Shown here piece by piece: positions 8,722 to 19,358 of a stretch of DNA of 36,831 nucleotides. Within the stretch, counting starts at the first letter, position 1; each line of letters starts with the position of its first letter. A program made the translations under genes and the position numbers. The notes beneath the pieces are model-generated. The model was not told the DNA's origin. It saw only the letters and a list, made by a program, of their open reading frames with translations, and made no database searches. The stretch lies in the NCBI GenBank assembly GCA_018303995.1, contig JAGVXB010000017.1:1-36831 (forward strand), read 5' to 3'. The DNA is from Candidatus Pacearchaeota archaeon. GTDB taxonomy: Archaea > Nanobdellota > Nanobdellia > Pacearchaeales > GW2011-AR1.

Positions 8722-11700
8722 TTAGTTATGCACATGAGAATAAATCTCTTTAAGCCTCTTATGCTGTCTAATTGAACGAACAGTAATTATCACAGCAACA
8801 GCCATTCCTAAAACAAGAACTAAAATAGTCAGCCAGAAAACCAGCCTTATCTCTTTATCTTTTTCAACAGGCTGAATATCATCACCGTCATCAATAGTAG
8901 AATCATTTTTCAATGTCGAGTTAGAATGTTTATTTATATTTACTAATACAGAGTCTAATTCAATATTATCTTCTTTATTCAAACATCCCGGATCATAAGG
9001 GTAGTCTACAAAAGTATCATTATCATTATCTTTTTTATCGTTACTACTAGAACTACTAGAAGAACCGCCTGGATTAGTAGTTCCAGAAACAACATTAGAA
9101 AGTTCAGAATTACCAAACTGATTATAAGCAAAAACTCTATAATCATACTCAGTACTAGCACTCAATCCACTATGCGTATATGTTTCAGTATTAGGGGTAG
9201 GTAAATCAACAGTCCCCCAAGAAGACGAAGAATGTAATTTATAATCTAATTTAAACCCATTTTCATTATTACTATTATCTATCCAATCTAATTTAAGCGA
9301 AGAAGAGTCTAGTGCCACAACAACCAGATTACTAGGAGCATCAGGCAAGGCATTAATATCAAGAATCTCTGTTTGAGGGTTTGTTGTCAAAGATCTTCCT
9401 GTAATTTGGACATTGTATGTTTGCAAATTTAAATAAGGTGAAGCTGTAAGTATTATTCTTATTGAGCACTTTATTTCTTCGCCAGAAGGCTCAGCAGTAC
9501 ACCTATCTACTCCAACAAATTGGTAAGATATTTGAGGATCTGACACCACAGAAAATGATACCTCTTCAATACCAACAAAAGGTAGAACATTGACTATTGC
9601 TTGAATTTCCTGGCTGGCTCCTGGGGCTAAAACTATCGAAGATGGACTTAATGATAAATCATAATTAAATCTATAATTTATTCTAAGAGTTTTTGCATTT
9701 GAAATAACATTGTTTGTATTGATAACTCTTATTGTCTTATCTCCTCCAGGATATCCTGAAGGAATTATCATATTTATCATATTGCGATTAGGCGAAACAG
9801 TCCATCCATAAAAAGAAGGGTACTCCAATCCATCAAATTCAATTGCGCGGGGGTAAAAGTCTCTTCCCAAAATCTGAACATTTCTAAACTCGGTGTTTAT
9901 TATCGTATTTGGATTAATGCTCTCAATATAAGGATTAGAGTTAGGACATGTTCCACAATCTCCCTCACAACTAAAACAAGTCTCAGCACCATTGCAAAAA
10001 GTATCTCCGCAACTCAGCGTAGTAGTACAAGAATTCCATGTACAACTAGAGCTACAAGTCTGAGTTCCAGCATATCCGTTAATAGTACAACTTTGAACTC
10101 CCCCATCACATACTTCCTCAGTTTCAACAATTCCATTCCCGCAAATAGGTGCACAAGTTCTACAATCAATAACACAAGAACTACAAGTCTCTCCAACTCC
10201 ACAAATATTATTCCCACAAAATTCCGTAGAAGTTACTTGAAAACCTCTATTGGCTTGTTCCAACAATGTCCACCCGTTAGGCTTAACAACAGTAAAATAA
10301 GTAGAAATAAGAGGAACATTATTGAATCCATTTCCAAAATTAGTCTCAACACCACGACCATCTGCCATAATATAATCATTACTTCTAACATAATCTACTC
10401 TATATCCATTAGGGTCAGGATTTCCATTGTTATCAACTAAAGCCGAATACTCCAAGAAGTTTGCAACAGAATTAATACCAAGCCATCCGTTTGCAGGAAG
10501 GTAGTAAGTAACACCATCAGCGTTTACTGTCCAAACATTTCCCAGAGCCTGGTCCCTATTAATCCAAACTTCAGTACCATCTCGGTATTTTAAATAAATT
10601 CTAGGGTTGTAAAAATCAACACCTTCATCGATTGCACTAGACAAAGAAACCAAATTTCCAGAGGAATTTAAATATTTAATTTCCAATATATCTGACGAAA
10701 GATATAATTCTTGAAAGGCTTTAGCATTATAATATTGTTTTACAAATAAGTTAATCGTATTTTTAGCTAAGTCTCTCTCATATTGTGTTGGATTACCACT
10801 CCAAGATCCAACAGAACCCCAGCATTCAGTATTGGATGGAGAGCATGTATCTGCATAAAGATACTCGTCGTTCAAATATCCGCTATGTCCGAAAGCAAAT
10901 TGAGTTGCAATATATTTATCCCAAGGATAAGTTAAGATATTAATTTTAGGCTCTACTACTTCCTCTGGTTTGGTCCAACGGTTAGCATATCCCATTCCGA
11001 ATCTTACCATAAGAGGTTTAATATGCCTGAGCTCAAAATCAGGAATTACAGGAGTCTCATGAGGAGCCAAATAAATATTATTAATCCTTCTAGCTACTCC
11101 CTCTCCCTCGACCCCTTCAATATATCCTGCATGCAATGTGTCTGTAGGATATGATTCCGAAGAACCGCCCTCTCCTACGATTGGACCATTAACCTGGCTC
11201 CTTAAATACGTTAAAAGAGAGTCTATAATTTGATTAATAATTTTAGGAGATTTTGCAGTTACAGAAGAGCCTAAATCATAATCTATGAACGTAGGATAAA
11301 GTAATTTCGGATGAACATCTAAAAACACAGAACTTACTTCATAATCTTGTTTAATGTTTGGCGTATCTAATTGAGCATAATGCATCCATTTGTCGGGTTT
11401 GATAATTAATGGTTGGGAAATTAAATTTCCTCTAGGGGAAAGTCTTGTTGGAGGGCAGTTAGTGTTGGTCCAACCATAATTTACCCAATCGCCAGCACGA
11501 TTAAGAAGAAGATTTTCAGGTTCCCATAATCCAGTATCATACATATCAGTATGGATTTGATAAAGTCCAAATAGATACCCATAACTTTGAGCAACCCTCG
11601 AGAGTTCTAACATCTTTTCAGAACCTCCCCAACTACTCTCAGCGGGATAGGCTATAGGCCCAGAATCTCCACAAGTACCCACAACATTCCTGTGTCTCCA

Positions 11701-12795
11701 TGCAGTCAGAGTAACTAACAAATCTTCAAGACCATAAGATTTCAAAACATCAATTACTTGAGTTCTTGCTCTTTCAAAAGGTCTTTCAGCCGTAGAACTC
11801 AAAACAGCAGGCATATAAATGCGCCATAATTCAAGAGGTATCCTATTATTTAATTCACTTCTATATTGCGGGGCAGGTCTATTAATCTTAGGAATTACAT
11901 CATTAATATTTTTACTTAAAGTAATATAAAATGTCTCCGAAAGAGAATTATAATTTCCGGCAATGCCCTCAGAATATGAGGGAGTGTAAGCAAACATATA
12001 ACTATTTATTGGGGAGTTTATATAATTTCTAAGCCAAGGCCAGCTATTAGAATTACTTTTAGTGTAGTCAAAATAAATTGTTTGATAATATCTATTATTC
12101 AAGGGTCCTGCAATAGTTATAGGAGCCCACTCTGCATAAGATAATGCAATATTAGAAGGAGAAGGATTATTTGGCATAACATTACTATCAAAAACAAAAT
12201 CTTGATAATATCCAAAAGGAGAAGGGGGAGGGTTTAATGCTTCTACTTGAAGCACAAGCGTCTTGCCCTTTATGCTCAATAAATAACGTTTCTCGATATT
12301 TACCTGTTCAGACCTTTCTATTATTTCACGATATCTTAATTCAATAATTCCTTCATTAGATAATGAATGGGTAAATGTTATCACTGGATTTAATGTCTGC
12401 ACAAAGTTGGTTGGCCAAATAAGAGGATTAGTAGCCAAAGGGTCTCTAAGCCTATACCTAGTTCCAGCCTTTTTTACAGGATAAAACTGTTGTTCGGTTT
12501 CTAGTTCAGAAATCTTTTCTTTAACAGAAAACATCCCATTCTCAATATCATCATTATTAGTGTCTATTTCATATTGCGTTAAAATATTTCCATTTTCAGA
12601 ATAAGTCAAGGTGTAAATTCCATTCGCAAAAATTACTCCATTTTCTCCAGGCAGTGAAGCCCCGACAGGAGCCATAGTGTCCGTAATATCAAATCCATCT
12701 TCAGGCGCAGTTAAAACTTTATCATTAAAATAATAAGTCGTAAACGCCCCCAATAATAAAACTAAAGCAAATACCGCAAGTAACATCACCCTCAT
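8722..12795 (-). CDS. large membrane-anchored surface protein: N-terminal signal anchor, putative glycoside-hydrolase-like TIM-barrel region, Cys-rich repeats, IPT/TIG-like, FN3 domain, C-terminal TM
   Basis: Hydrophobic N-terminus; LVTLTAWRH...YGYLFGLYQIHTDMY...; CGNNICGVGETCSSCVIDC...CGDTFCNGAETCFSCEGDCGTC; PYIESINPNTIINTEFRNVQILGRDF; DAPSNLVVVALDSSSLKLDWIDNSNNENGFKLDYK (FN3); terminal VFWLTILVLVLGMAVAVIITVRSIRQHKR. Confidence 0.75.
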   Translation of the reverse strand: MRVMLLAVFALVLLLGAFTTYYFNDKVLTAPEDGFDITDTMAPVGASLPGENGVIFANGIYTLTYSENGNILTQYEIDTNNDDIENGMFSVKEKISELETEQQFYPVKKAGTRYRLRDPLATNPLIWPTNFVQTLNPVITFTHSLSNEGIIELRYREIIERSEQVNIEKRYLLSIKGKTLVLQVEALNPPPSPFGYYQDFVFDSNVMPNNPSPSNIALSYAEWAPITIAGPLNNRYYQTIYFDYTKSNSNSWPWLRNYINSPINSYMFAYTPSYSEGIAGNYNSLSETFYITLSKNINDVIPKINRPAPQYRSELNNRIPLELWRIYMPAVLSSTAERPFERARTQVIDVLKSYGLEDLLVTLTAWRHRNVVGTCGDSGPIAYPAESSWGGSEKMLELSRVAQSYGYLFGLYQIHTDMYDTGLWEPENLLLNRAGDWVNYGWTNTNCPPTRLSPRGNLISQPLIIKPDKWMHYAQLDTPNIKQDYEVSSVFLDVHPKLLYPTFIDYDLGSSVTAKSPKIINQIIDSLLTYLRSQVNGPIVGEGGSSESYPTDTLHAGYIEGVEGEGVARRINNIYLAPHETPVIPDFELRHIKPLMVRFGMGYANRWTKPEEVVEPKINILTYPWDKYIATQFAFGHSGYLNDEYLYADTCSPSNTECWGSVGSWSGNPTQYERDLAKNTINLFVKQYYNAKAFQELYLSSDILEIKYLNSSGNLVSLSSAIDEGVDFYNPRIYLKYRDGTEVWINRDQALGNVWTVNADGVTYYLPANGWLGINSVANFLEYSALVDNNGNPDPNGYRVDYVRSNDYIMADGRGVETNFGNGFNNVPLISTYFTVVKPNGWTLLEQANRGFQVTSTEFCGNNICGVGETCSSCVIDCRTCAPICGNGIVETEEVCDGGVQSCTINGYAGTQTCSSSCTWNSCTTTLSCGDTFCNGAETCFSCEGDCGTCPNSNPYIESINPNTIINTEFRNVQILGRDFYPRAIEFDGLEYPSFYGWTVSPNRNMINMIIPSGYPGGDKTIRVINTNNVISNAKTLRINYRFNYDLSLSPSSIVLAPGASQEIQAIVNVLPFVGIEEVSFSVVSDPQISYQFVGVDRCTAEPSGEEIKCSIRIILTASPYLNLQTYNVQITGRSLTTNPQTEILDINALPDAPSNLVVVALDSSSLKLDWIDNSNNENGFKLDYKLHSSSSWGTVDLPTPNTETYTHSGLSASTEYDYRVFAYNQFGNSELSNVVSGTTNPGGSSSSSSSNDKKDNDNDTFVDYPYDPGCLNKEDNIELDSVLVNINKHSNSTLKNDSTIDDGDDIQPVEKDKEIRLVFWLTILVLVLGMAVAVIITVRSIRQHKRLKEIYSHVHN

Positions 12796-12832
12796 AAATT
12801 TTAAAGATGTTTGTAGTATATAAAACTGAATA

Positions 12833-13135
12833 TTATCTAACTTTTTTATAAATCCAAGAAATAATTATTGACAGCAAAACAAATTCAGCTATTGTAATCA
12901 AATTCATTATTAAGAATGGTAAAATTGATTTTAATCCACCAGCTTCAGCAAATATAAACACAATAAAACTTTGAGGCATTACAGGCAAATAAAACAATTG
13001 AATTGGTGTTCTGCATAATCCTTGCGGAATCACCGAACCTTCTACAGGATTCCAATTGCAAATTAAAATTCCCAAAGTACTTATAACTGCAACTAAAACT
13101 CCTAAAATCAACCCAATAAATATCGCCTTTCTCAT
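12833..13135 (-). CDS. small multi-pass membrane protein, unknown
   Basis: Hydrophobic segments; 100 aa ORF immediately downstream of the TrmB regulator gene on the same strand. Confidence 0.55.
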   Translation of the reverse strand: MRKAIFIGLILGVLVAVISTLGILICNWNPVEGSVIPQGLCRTPIQLFYLPVMPQSFIVFIFAEAGGLKSILPFLIMNLITIAEFVLLSIIISWIYKKVR

Positions 13136-13141
13136 CTACAA

Positions 13142-13972
13142 TCAAATCTTCAACTTACTAACAGGAGTCAAATCCTTCCATGTATTCTCTACCATTTGAG
13201 TCATAGACTTAGCAAAATAATCGCTTGAAAGCCATGCAGCAAAGTCATAATTTGGATGAACGGTCTTATCATCTAAAAGCATCAGCATCATCTGCTCATT
13301 ATCTACAATTGCAAATCTACCCATGTGTTTGTCAAGATGTCTAACATCGGCTATTTTAGAAAGTTCACGGGCAAATCTAACATTTTCAGTAGTTATAGGT
13401 GCAGCAATTTTCAGCATCACGCCTCTTTTCTTAGCCCTTTCAAAACTAGGCATCAAATGCTCAAATTTTCTATTAAGCCCTTCAGCTGTAGTCACAATAG
13501 TTGCACTCTTCTTGGCATTCTTTATCATCATATCCATATGTGAATAAATATTCTGTCTACCTTTCAAACTTCCAGACAAATCAGAAGGTTCAACATACTT
13601 AATTCCATTATCATACAATGAAGCAAGCTCGCTCAGAACATCTCCACCTTTAATCTCATCAAGATACTTAGTCTTCTCTTGAGCTACAGATAACATATGT
13701 TTCTTAACCCTGTCTACAACTTCATCAGGCTTAAGAGCCAAAAACTTAATCGGTTTACCAAGCTTCATTACAACAAAGCCTTTCTTTTCCAAAGACTCTA
13801 AAATATCATACGTTCTAGAACGAGGAACGTCAGATATAGTACTTAACTCTCCAGCAGTCGAAACACCTCTCGAAAGGAGCGAAGTCCACACTTTTACTTC
13901 ATATAAATTAAGGTCAAATATCTTTCTTAACCTGCCTAAAAATTCGCCATTGATTATCATTAAACAAAACAA
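13142..13972 (-). CDS. TrmB family transcriptional regulator
   Basis: N-terminal wHTH LNLYEVKVWTSLLSRGVSTAGELSTISDVPRSRTYDILESLEKKGFVV; PLD-like C-terminal region. Confidence 0.88.
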   Translation of the reverse strand: MFCLMIINGEFLGRLRKIFDLNLYEVKVWTSLLSRGVSTAGELSTISDVPRSRTYDILESLEKKGFVVMKLGKPIKFLALKPDEVVDRVKKHMLSVAQEKTKYLDEIKGGDVLSELASLYDNGIKYVEPSDLSGSLKGRQNIYSHMDMMIKNAKKSATIVTTAEGLNRKFEHLMPSFERAKKRGVMLKIAAPITTENVRFARELSKIADVRHLDKHMGRFAIVDNEQMMLMLLDDKTVHPNYDFAAWLSSDYFAKSMTQMVENTWKDLTPVSKLKI

Positions 13973-14010
13973 AGCATAGGAGTATTTAAATCTTTTCAGA
14001 AAATCACTCT

Positions 14011-16794
14011 TTAAAAGTTAAACCCAATTTTCTCATCTTTTATTTCAAATAAAATTATTTTTTTATTTTTATCGTCGGAAAAAACGACCTTATTAGCTCC
14101 AACTCTCTTAGAAATAAACTCTAAATGATGTTGTAAAAAGTTCCTTATTCTAGTAGTTACAAATAACTCCAGAGTAATCCTTTCTTCCTTCTTCATATTT
14201 CTATTCTTGCGTTCTGACTGTATCTTTCTAGCAATTTCTCGAGCATATCCTTCGGCTTCAAGCTCAGGAGTTATATTTAAATCAATATTAACTTCCTTAG
14301 CCCTTTTATCAAAAATGACTTTTTTAACATTAACTTCTTCAGCAATTATCTCTTCAAATTCCTCATCTAAAGAATTACAAATAGTTATGCTCGAGAGAGG
14401 TTGCCTAACTGGTATTTTATTAGCATCTCTTATCTTCAGAGCCTGACTGACTATTTCTCTAACTAAGTTCATCTTTTCAATTAATTTTTCATCCACGTCT
14501 TTTTTAGAATATTCTGGCCAATCGCCAAGATGCACAGAATCTTTATCAGAGTTTACTGTTTGATATATTTTTTCACTAATAAAAGGAAGCATTGGAGCAG
14601 CAATCAATGAAAAATCCTGTAGCACTTTTCTCAAAACTGCTCGTGCAATATCGTCGTCTCCGTCATTAAAACGATCCCTGCTTCGGCGAACATACCATGT
14701 AGAAAGTTCATCAACAAATTTTGATATCTCTCTAGCAGTATTTACAGTATCATAGCTTTCCATACTTTCAGTTACGGATAAGCCAAGATGAGCAACTTTA
14801 GATAATATCCAATTATCTAGAGAAGTATATTTTTTAGAAGATGAAAATTTACCTTTTGAGTTTATCGAATAAAAATTAAGAGTATTCAACAAAATCAAAA
14901 TTATCTTTTTATGAACTTCTTCTACTCCACTTTCTGAAAAGTTAACATCTTCGGCAGCCATTATCGGTGAAGATAGTAAATAAAATCTTAATGCATCTGC
15001 ACCATATTTAGAAATCAAAAGCATGGGATCTGGATAATTATTCTTTGATTTTGACATTTTTTGTCCATCTTTAGCAAGGATATTCCCCGTAGTAATTACA
15101 TTTTTGAAAGGATTTTTATTAAATAATATAGTGGAGTTGCAAAGCATATAGTAAAACCAAGTTCTAGTTTGAGCAATATATTCTGCAACAAAATCTCCTG
15201 GGAAATTATTATTAAACCAATCTTTTTTTTCAAAAGGATAATGTACTTGAGCAAATGGCATTGCACCAGATTCAAACCAACAGTCAAGAACCTCAGGAAC
15301 TCTGGACATTTCCTTACCGCAAGAACAACTTAACTTTACTTTATCCATCGTAGGTTTATGTAAATCTATTTTTTTAGGAAAATTAATTGCTTCTTTACGC
15401 AACTCTTCTATACTTCCTATAACTTTACTTCTCCCACAAGAACATTTCCAAATAGGTATAACTGAAGCCCAATATCTATTTCTAGAAATATTCCAGTCAG
15501 GAGCACTTAGAATATTATTCTTAAACCTACCTTCCTTCAAATGTTCAGGATACCAATTTATCTTTTCATTATTTTTTAAAAGGTCTTTCTTAATTTTCTG
15601 AATATTTATGAATAATGAAGGTAAAGGAGCATAAAACAAAGGAGTCTCGCATCGATAACAAAAAGGATAACTATGTTTATGAGATTCAGTCTTATATAAT
15701 AAATTTCTTTTTGTCAAATCGTTAATTATCTCCTTATCTAATTTCTTAAACCATCCACCGATCCATTCTTTAGGGCCTTCTTTAAGTTTTCCATCAAGAC
15801 CTATATGTTCAATTAAAGGCAAATCATATTTCTTTATCATTGAATAGTCAAACTCTCCATATGCTGCCATATGAACTATTCCTGTACCATCTGTAGTAGT
15901 TACTCCTTCATTATCATCTATGATATAATGCCCCTTTTTATCAGTTTTAATAAAATAAAGAGGTTCATATTCAATTCCGGCTAAATCTTTTCCCTTAAAT
16001 GTATCAAGAACTGTATGTTCTCCATTTAATTCTGAAACTCTATCAGCAACCAAAATGTAAACTTCATTGTTATTTCTTAATCTAACGTATTGAGCATCTG
16101 ATTTTACTGCTAAAGCAACATTTCCAATTAATGTCCAAGGAGTAGTTGTCCAAGCTAGAAAATACTCATTCTTATTTTTAACTTTGAATTTAACAACTAC
16201 TGATTGTTCAGTAACTTCTCTATAGCTATTGTCCATCGCTATTTCAGCATTTGCTAAAGGAGTCTCGCATCTTGGACAATACATTAAAACTCTTCTACCT
16301 TCATAAATCAGCCCTTTCTTCCAAATATCTTTGAAAGCCCACCAAACAGATTCCATATAGTTAACATCCATCGTTTTGTAAGAATTCTCAAAGTCAACCC
16401 ATCTTCCTAATCTTTCAACAAAACCTTTCCAATCATTAACATATCCTAAAACTGTTTTTTCACATTCATCACAAAATTTATCTACGCCCATAGTTTCTAT
16501 ATCTTTTTTACTCTTGAATCCAAGTTTTTTCTCAACTATATTTTCGATAGGTAACCCATGACAATCCCACCCCCACACTCTTTCAACTTTATATCCTCGC
16601 ATTGTCCAAAATCGTGGAATTGTGTCTTTTATCGTGCTTGCAAGTAAGTGGCCATAATGTGGAAGCCCCGTAGCAAACGGAGGTCCATCATAAAACACAT
16701 ATTGTTTTTTCTTTCCCTTCAAAGACTTCTCAAAGGTCTTATCTCTCTTCCAGAAATCAAGAATCTCTAATTCAATATCATTAGCACTAGTCAT
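14011..16794 (-). CDS. ileS: isoleucyl-tRNA synthetase
   Basis: PPFATGLPHYGHLLASTIKD (HIGH-like), KMSKSKNNYPDPMLLISKYGADALRFYLLSSP (KMSKS), DCWFESGAMPFAQ. Confidence 0.96.
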   Translation of the reverse strand: MTSANDIELEILDFWKRDKTFEKSLKGKKKQYVFYDGPPFATGLPHYGHLLASTIKDTIPRFWTMRGYKVERVWGWDCHGLPIENIVEKKLGFKSKKDIETMGVDKFCDECEKTVLGYVNDWKGFVERLGRWVDFENSYKTMDVNYMESVWWAFKDIWKKGLIYEGRRVLMYCPRCETPLANAEIAMDNSYREVTEQSVVVKFKVKNKNEYFLAWTTTPWTLIGNVALAVKSDAQYVRLRNNNEVYILVADRVSELNGEHTVLDTFKGKDLAGIEYEPLYFIKTDKKGHYIIDDNEGVTTTDGTGIVHMAAYGEFDYSMIKKYDLPLIEHIGLDGKLKEGPKEWIGGWFKKLDKEIINDLTKRNLLYKTESHKHSYPFCYRCETPLFYAPLPSLFINIQKIKKDLLKNNEKINWYPEHLKEGRFKNNILSAPDWNISRNRYWASVIPIWKCSCGRSKVIGSIEELRKEAINFPKKIDLHKPTMDKVKLSCSCGKEMSRVPEVLDCWFESGAMPFAQVHYPFEKKDWFNNNFPGDFVAEYIAQTRTWFYYMLCNSTILFNKNPFKNVITTGNILAKDGQKMSKSKNNYPDPMLLISKYGADALRFYLLSSPIMAAEDVNFSESGVEEVHKKIILILLNTLNFYSINSKGKFSSSKKYTSLDNWILSKVAHLGLSVTESMESYDTVNTAREISKFVDELSTWYVRRSRDRFNDGDDDIARAVLRKVLQDFSLIAAPMLPFISEKIYQTVNSDKDSVHLGDWPEYSKKDVDEKLIEKMNLVREIVSQALKIRDANKIPVRQPLSSITICNSLDEEFEEIIAEEVNVKKVIFDKRAKEVNIDLNITPELEAEGYAREIARKIQSERKNRNMKKEERITLELFVTTRIRNFLQHHLEFISKRVGANKVVFSDDKNKKIILFEIKDEKIGFNF

Positions 16795-16835
16795 ATCAAT
16801 AATGTTAAATTATACCTTTTATATCTTACTCCAAG

Positions 16836-17081
16836 TCATCTTTTTCTCTCAACAGCCCACTTTTTATCAAATCTTTTCAAAACACTAATATAACTAACAA
16901 TACAAATAAATCCTAAACTCAAAATAGTCACTTCATTCTCGAAAAATATAATCCCAATTAAAGACAAAACGAATAAAATTTTAATATAAACAAAACCATC
17001 AATCAACTCATCCTTAGCAAGCCAAGCGATAAGCAAACCCGTAGGAATACTCAAAAGCAAAACAACTAATTCAAGAACCAT
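16836..17081 (-). CDS. small membrane protein, unknown
   Basis: 81 aa, hydrophobic segments, abutting the CBS gene. Confidence 0.5.
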   Translation of the reverse strand: MVLELVVLLLSIPTGLLIAWLAKDELIDGFVYIKILFVLSLIGIIFFENEVTILSLGFICIVSYISVLKRFDKKWAVERKR

Positions 17082-17453
17082 TTAATCTATGATATAATCC
17101 TCATTATCCCATGATTTAAGAATATCTTTCGAGTCCAGTATCCCAACAAGCTTGCCCTTAGAATTAAGAACGGGAAAAACTCCTATCTCTTTTTCTCTCA
17201 AAATTTCAATAGCACTTTGTAATTTATCGCTCTCTTTAACAGAAACTACTTGTTTAGTCATAACTTCTGAAACTTTCTTAGACTCTCCAAAATTCCTAAC
17301 AAGATCGTGATAAGTTATAATTCCTAAAACCTCGCCATCATTAACAATCAACAAACTACTTATAGAATATTTAGTCATAATTTTAGCAGCATCCGATAAC
17401 ATCATATCATGTTCAATAACAATCGGTTTTTTCATCAAGTCTTTTACTTTCAT
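17082..17453 (-). CDS. CBS-domain-pair protein (start chosen at MKVKDLMKK; ORF track extends to 17495)
   Basis: MKVKDLMKKPIVIEHDMMLSDAAKIMTKYSISSLLIVNDGEVLGIITYHDLV and a second CBS repeat. Confidence 0.9.
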   Translation of the reverse strand: MKVKDLMKKPIVIEHDMMLSDAAKIMTKYSISSLLIVNDGEVLGIITYHDLVRNFGESKKVSEVMTKQVVSVKESDKLQSAIEILREKEIGVFPVLNSKGKLVGILDSKDILKSWDNEDYIID

Positions 17454-17487
17454 AAAATAGTTAAATAAAGAGAGTATATAATATTTA

Positions 17488-18045
17488 TCAAACAACTCGA
17501 GCGCTAATTATCTTAACTTCTACAACTGGCCTATCACCTGAGTCCGTTTTAACTTGTGCTATCTTATCAACAACATTCATTCCTTCTACAACGCGGCCAA
17601 AAACAGGGTGCTTCCCATCAAGAAAATTGTTATCCACGAGGTTTAAAAAAAACTGGCTTCCCCCAGTATTAGGTCCGGCATTAGCCATAGATATAGTTCC
17701 ACGCATATTTTTATCTAAATCGCTTCCAGTGAATTCATCTTTTATCTTATATCCAGGTCCACCGGCGCCAGTTCCAGTAGGGTCTCCTCCCTGAATCATA
17801 AATCCATTAATGACTCTGTGAAAAATCACTCCATTATAAAATCCTTCATTTACAAGTTTAACAAAATTACCTGCAGTAATTGGCATCTGTCCAGTATACA
17901 ACTCAATAACTATAGTCCCTTGAGTAGTCTCAAGAGATACATTTGTATAATTATTAACTTTTTTATTTCCCACCATATTAACTGCCACAATAGCAATAAC
18001 AATCAGGATAGAGGCTATTAAAATCTTCTTCTTGTACATATTCAA
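17488..18045 (-). CDS. membrane-anchored/secreted cyclophilin-type peptidyl-prolyl cis-trans isomerase
   Basis: N-terminal TM, then IVIELYTGQMPITAGNFVKLVNEGFYNGVIFHRVINGFMIQGGDPTGTGAGGPGYKIKDEF...GSQFFLNL. Confidence 0.93.
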   Translation of the reverse strand: MNMYKKKILIASILIVIAIVAVNMVGNKKVNNYTNVSLETTQGTIVIELYTGQMPITAGNFVKLVNEGFYNGVIFHRVINGFMIQGGDPTGTGAGGPGYKIKDEFTGSDLDKNMRGTISMANAGPNTGGSQFFLNLVDNNFLDGKHPVFGRVVEGMNVVDKIAQVKTDSGDRPVVEVKIISARVV

Positions 18046-18069
18046 TAAAAAGATTTTAGGTTAATAAAT

Positions 18070-18777
18070 CTATTTCTTCGCAATCTTCCAAAGCAATTCA
18101 AAGTATTTCTTATATCCTATAGCAAACTCTTCCTGTTGAACAACAAGAGCAAAAGGCTTCTTACCCCACAGAATCATGGCAACACTATCTCCATAAATAT
18201 TAATTACCATAGGATTAGAATATTTTTCAGACAGATAGCGAGTTTCAGCAAGTATCTTTGGCTGTATGCTCTTATCTGAAGTAATTACCCTAATTTTAAC
18301 TTTCTTTTCTTTCCTGCGTTCGTTGAACCACTTAAAATAATAAGGCATTGCATTATAAGCCTCACGAGTAGCTCCCAAAATTAAGATTTCAGGGTAATCA
18401 AGCTGACTCTCAAAAACCATCTTAAGTCCATTTTTACCTCTGTAAAAATTAGTCTGCTCTTTTCTCCGAGTAGTGTTAAATTTCATCTTTAATCCTTCTA
18501 TAAAAGGAATCAACATATTTTTCTTTTGGTCAATAGAATCAAGAATTCTCTGAGGGTCAACAGCAGTAAAAACCCTGCGGTTGTTCTCTAAAATATAACT
18601 AACAAGTCCTTTCTGAATTAGTGTCTCAGTAACATCATACACCGTGCGACGATGTAATCCTGTCTTGCGAGAAATCTTTCCAGCAAGTGAAGAACCAAGT
18701 TCAACAAGAGCAGTATAAACTAAATCTTCATTTCCTGTCAATCCGGCTTCTTTCAAATCCATAAAAAAATCAGACAA
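18070..18777 (-). CDS. TrmB family transcriptional regulator
   Basis: LKEAGLTGNEDLVYTALVELGSSLAGKISRKTGLHRRTVYDVTETLIQKGLVSY. Confidence 0.85.
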   Translation of the reverse strand: MSDFFMDLKEAGLTGNEDLVYTALVELGSSLAGKISRKTGLHRRTVYDVTETLIQKGLVSYILENNRRVFTAVDPQRILDSIDQKKNMLIPFIEGLKMKFNTTRRKEQTNFYRGKNGLKMVFESQLDYPEILILGATREAYNAMPYYFKWFNERRKEKKVKIRVITSDKSIQPKILAETRYLSEKYSNPMVINIYGDSVAMILWGKKPFALVVQQEEFAIGYKKYFELLWKIAKK

Positions 18778-18881
18778 TTTTACATTATAAACATTGTGGT
18801 GGTAAAGTTCACCTCATAAATTCATTATGCCTCCAAGTCATTCATAAATAAGAAGTGTAAGGAGGAAAAACAAAAAACAAA

Positions 18882-19358
18882 ATGGAACTTGAAACAAAAG
18901 TAATTCAGCTTATTGCAACAGATAGGATAGAAATTCCTATTTCTAGCATGTCTGGCAAGCTAAAAAGGCAAAAGCCAAAACTAGCAGAAGACATCGATTT
19001 AGGCAATAAAATTTCATATCAAGGCGAAAGATGTTATGCACGCATAGAGTCAGAAGACTTGCAAAAAGCAAGAGGAATGCGTGATGGGATAGATGAATTT
19101 GCACAAAGATTTCCAAAATATGGAACAATATTAAACGGAATAATTGAAGAAAAGAGAACTGCAAGAGAAACACATCTATACTTTGGTATGAACGAAAACT
19201 GCCGTTTATCCGAGGGAGATTACATGGGTGTAATGAAAGACCTTGGATTTACAGATACAATGGCAAGAAACTTATATCCGGAGCTAATGCAAGTAAGCAG
19301 AAACCTATCCAGAAAGCGTGACGAAGAACGTAGTATCTTGATAGGTTTTATTTTTTAA
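18882..19358 (+). CDS. hypothetical protein (158 aa)
   Basis: Intact ORF; AAGGAGG at 18859-18865 upstream; no family recognised. Confidence 0.6.
   Translation: MELETKVIQLIATDRIEIPISSMSGKLKRQKPKLAEDIDLGNKISYQGERCYARIESEDLQKARGMRDGIDEFAQRFPKYGTILNGIIEEKRTARETHLYFGMNENCRLSEGDYMGVMKDLGFTDTMARNLYPELMQVSRNLSRKRDEERSILIGFIF

Noticed and set aside
10014-10440. ORFs overlapping the 1357-aa surface protein gene
   Set aside because: Low-complexity shadow frames of the Cys-rich region.
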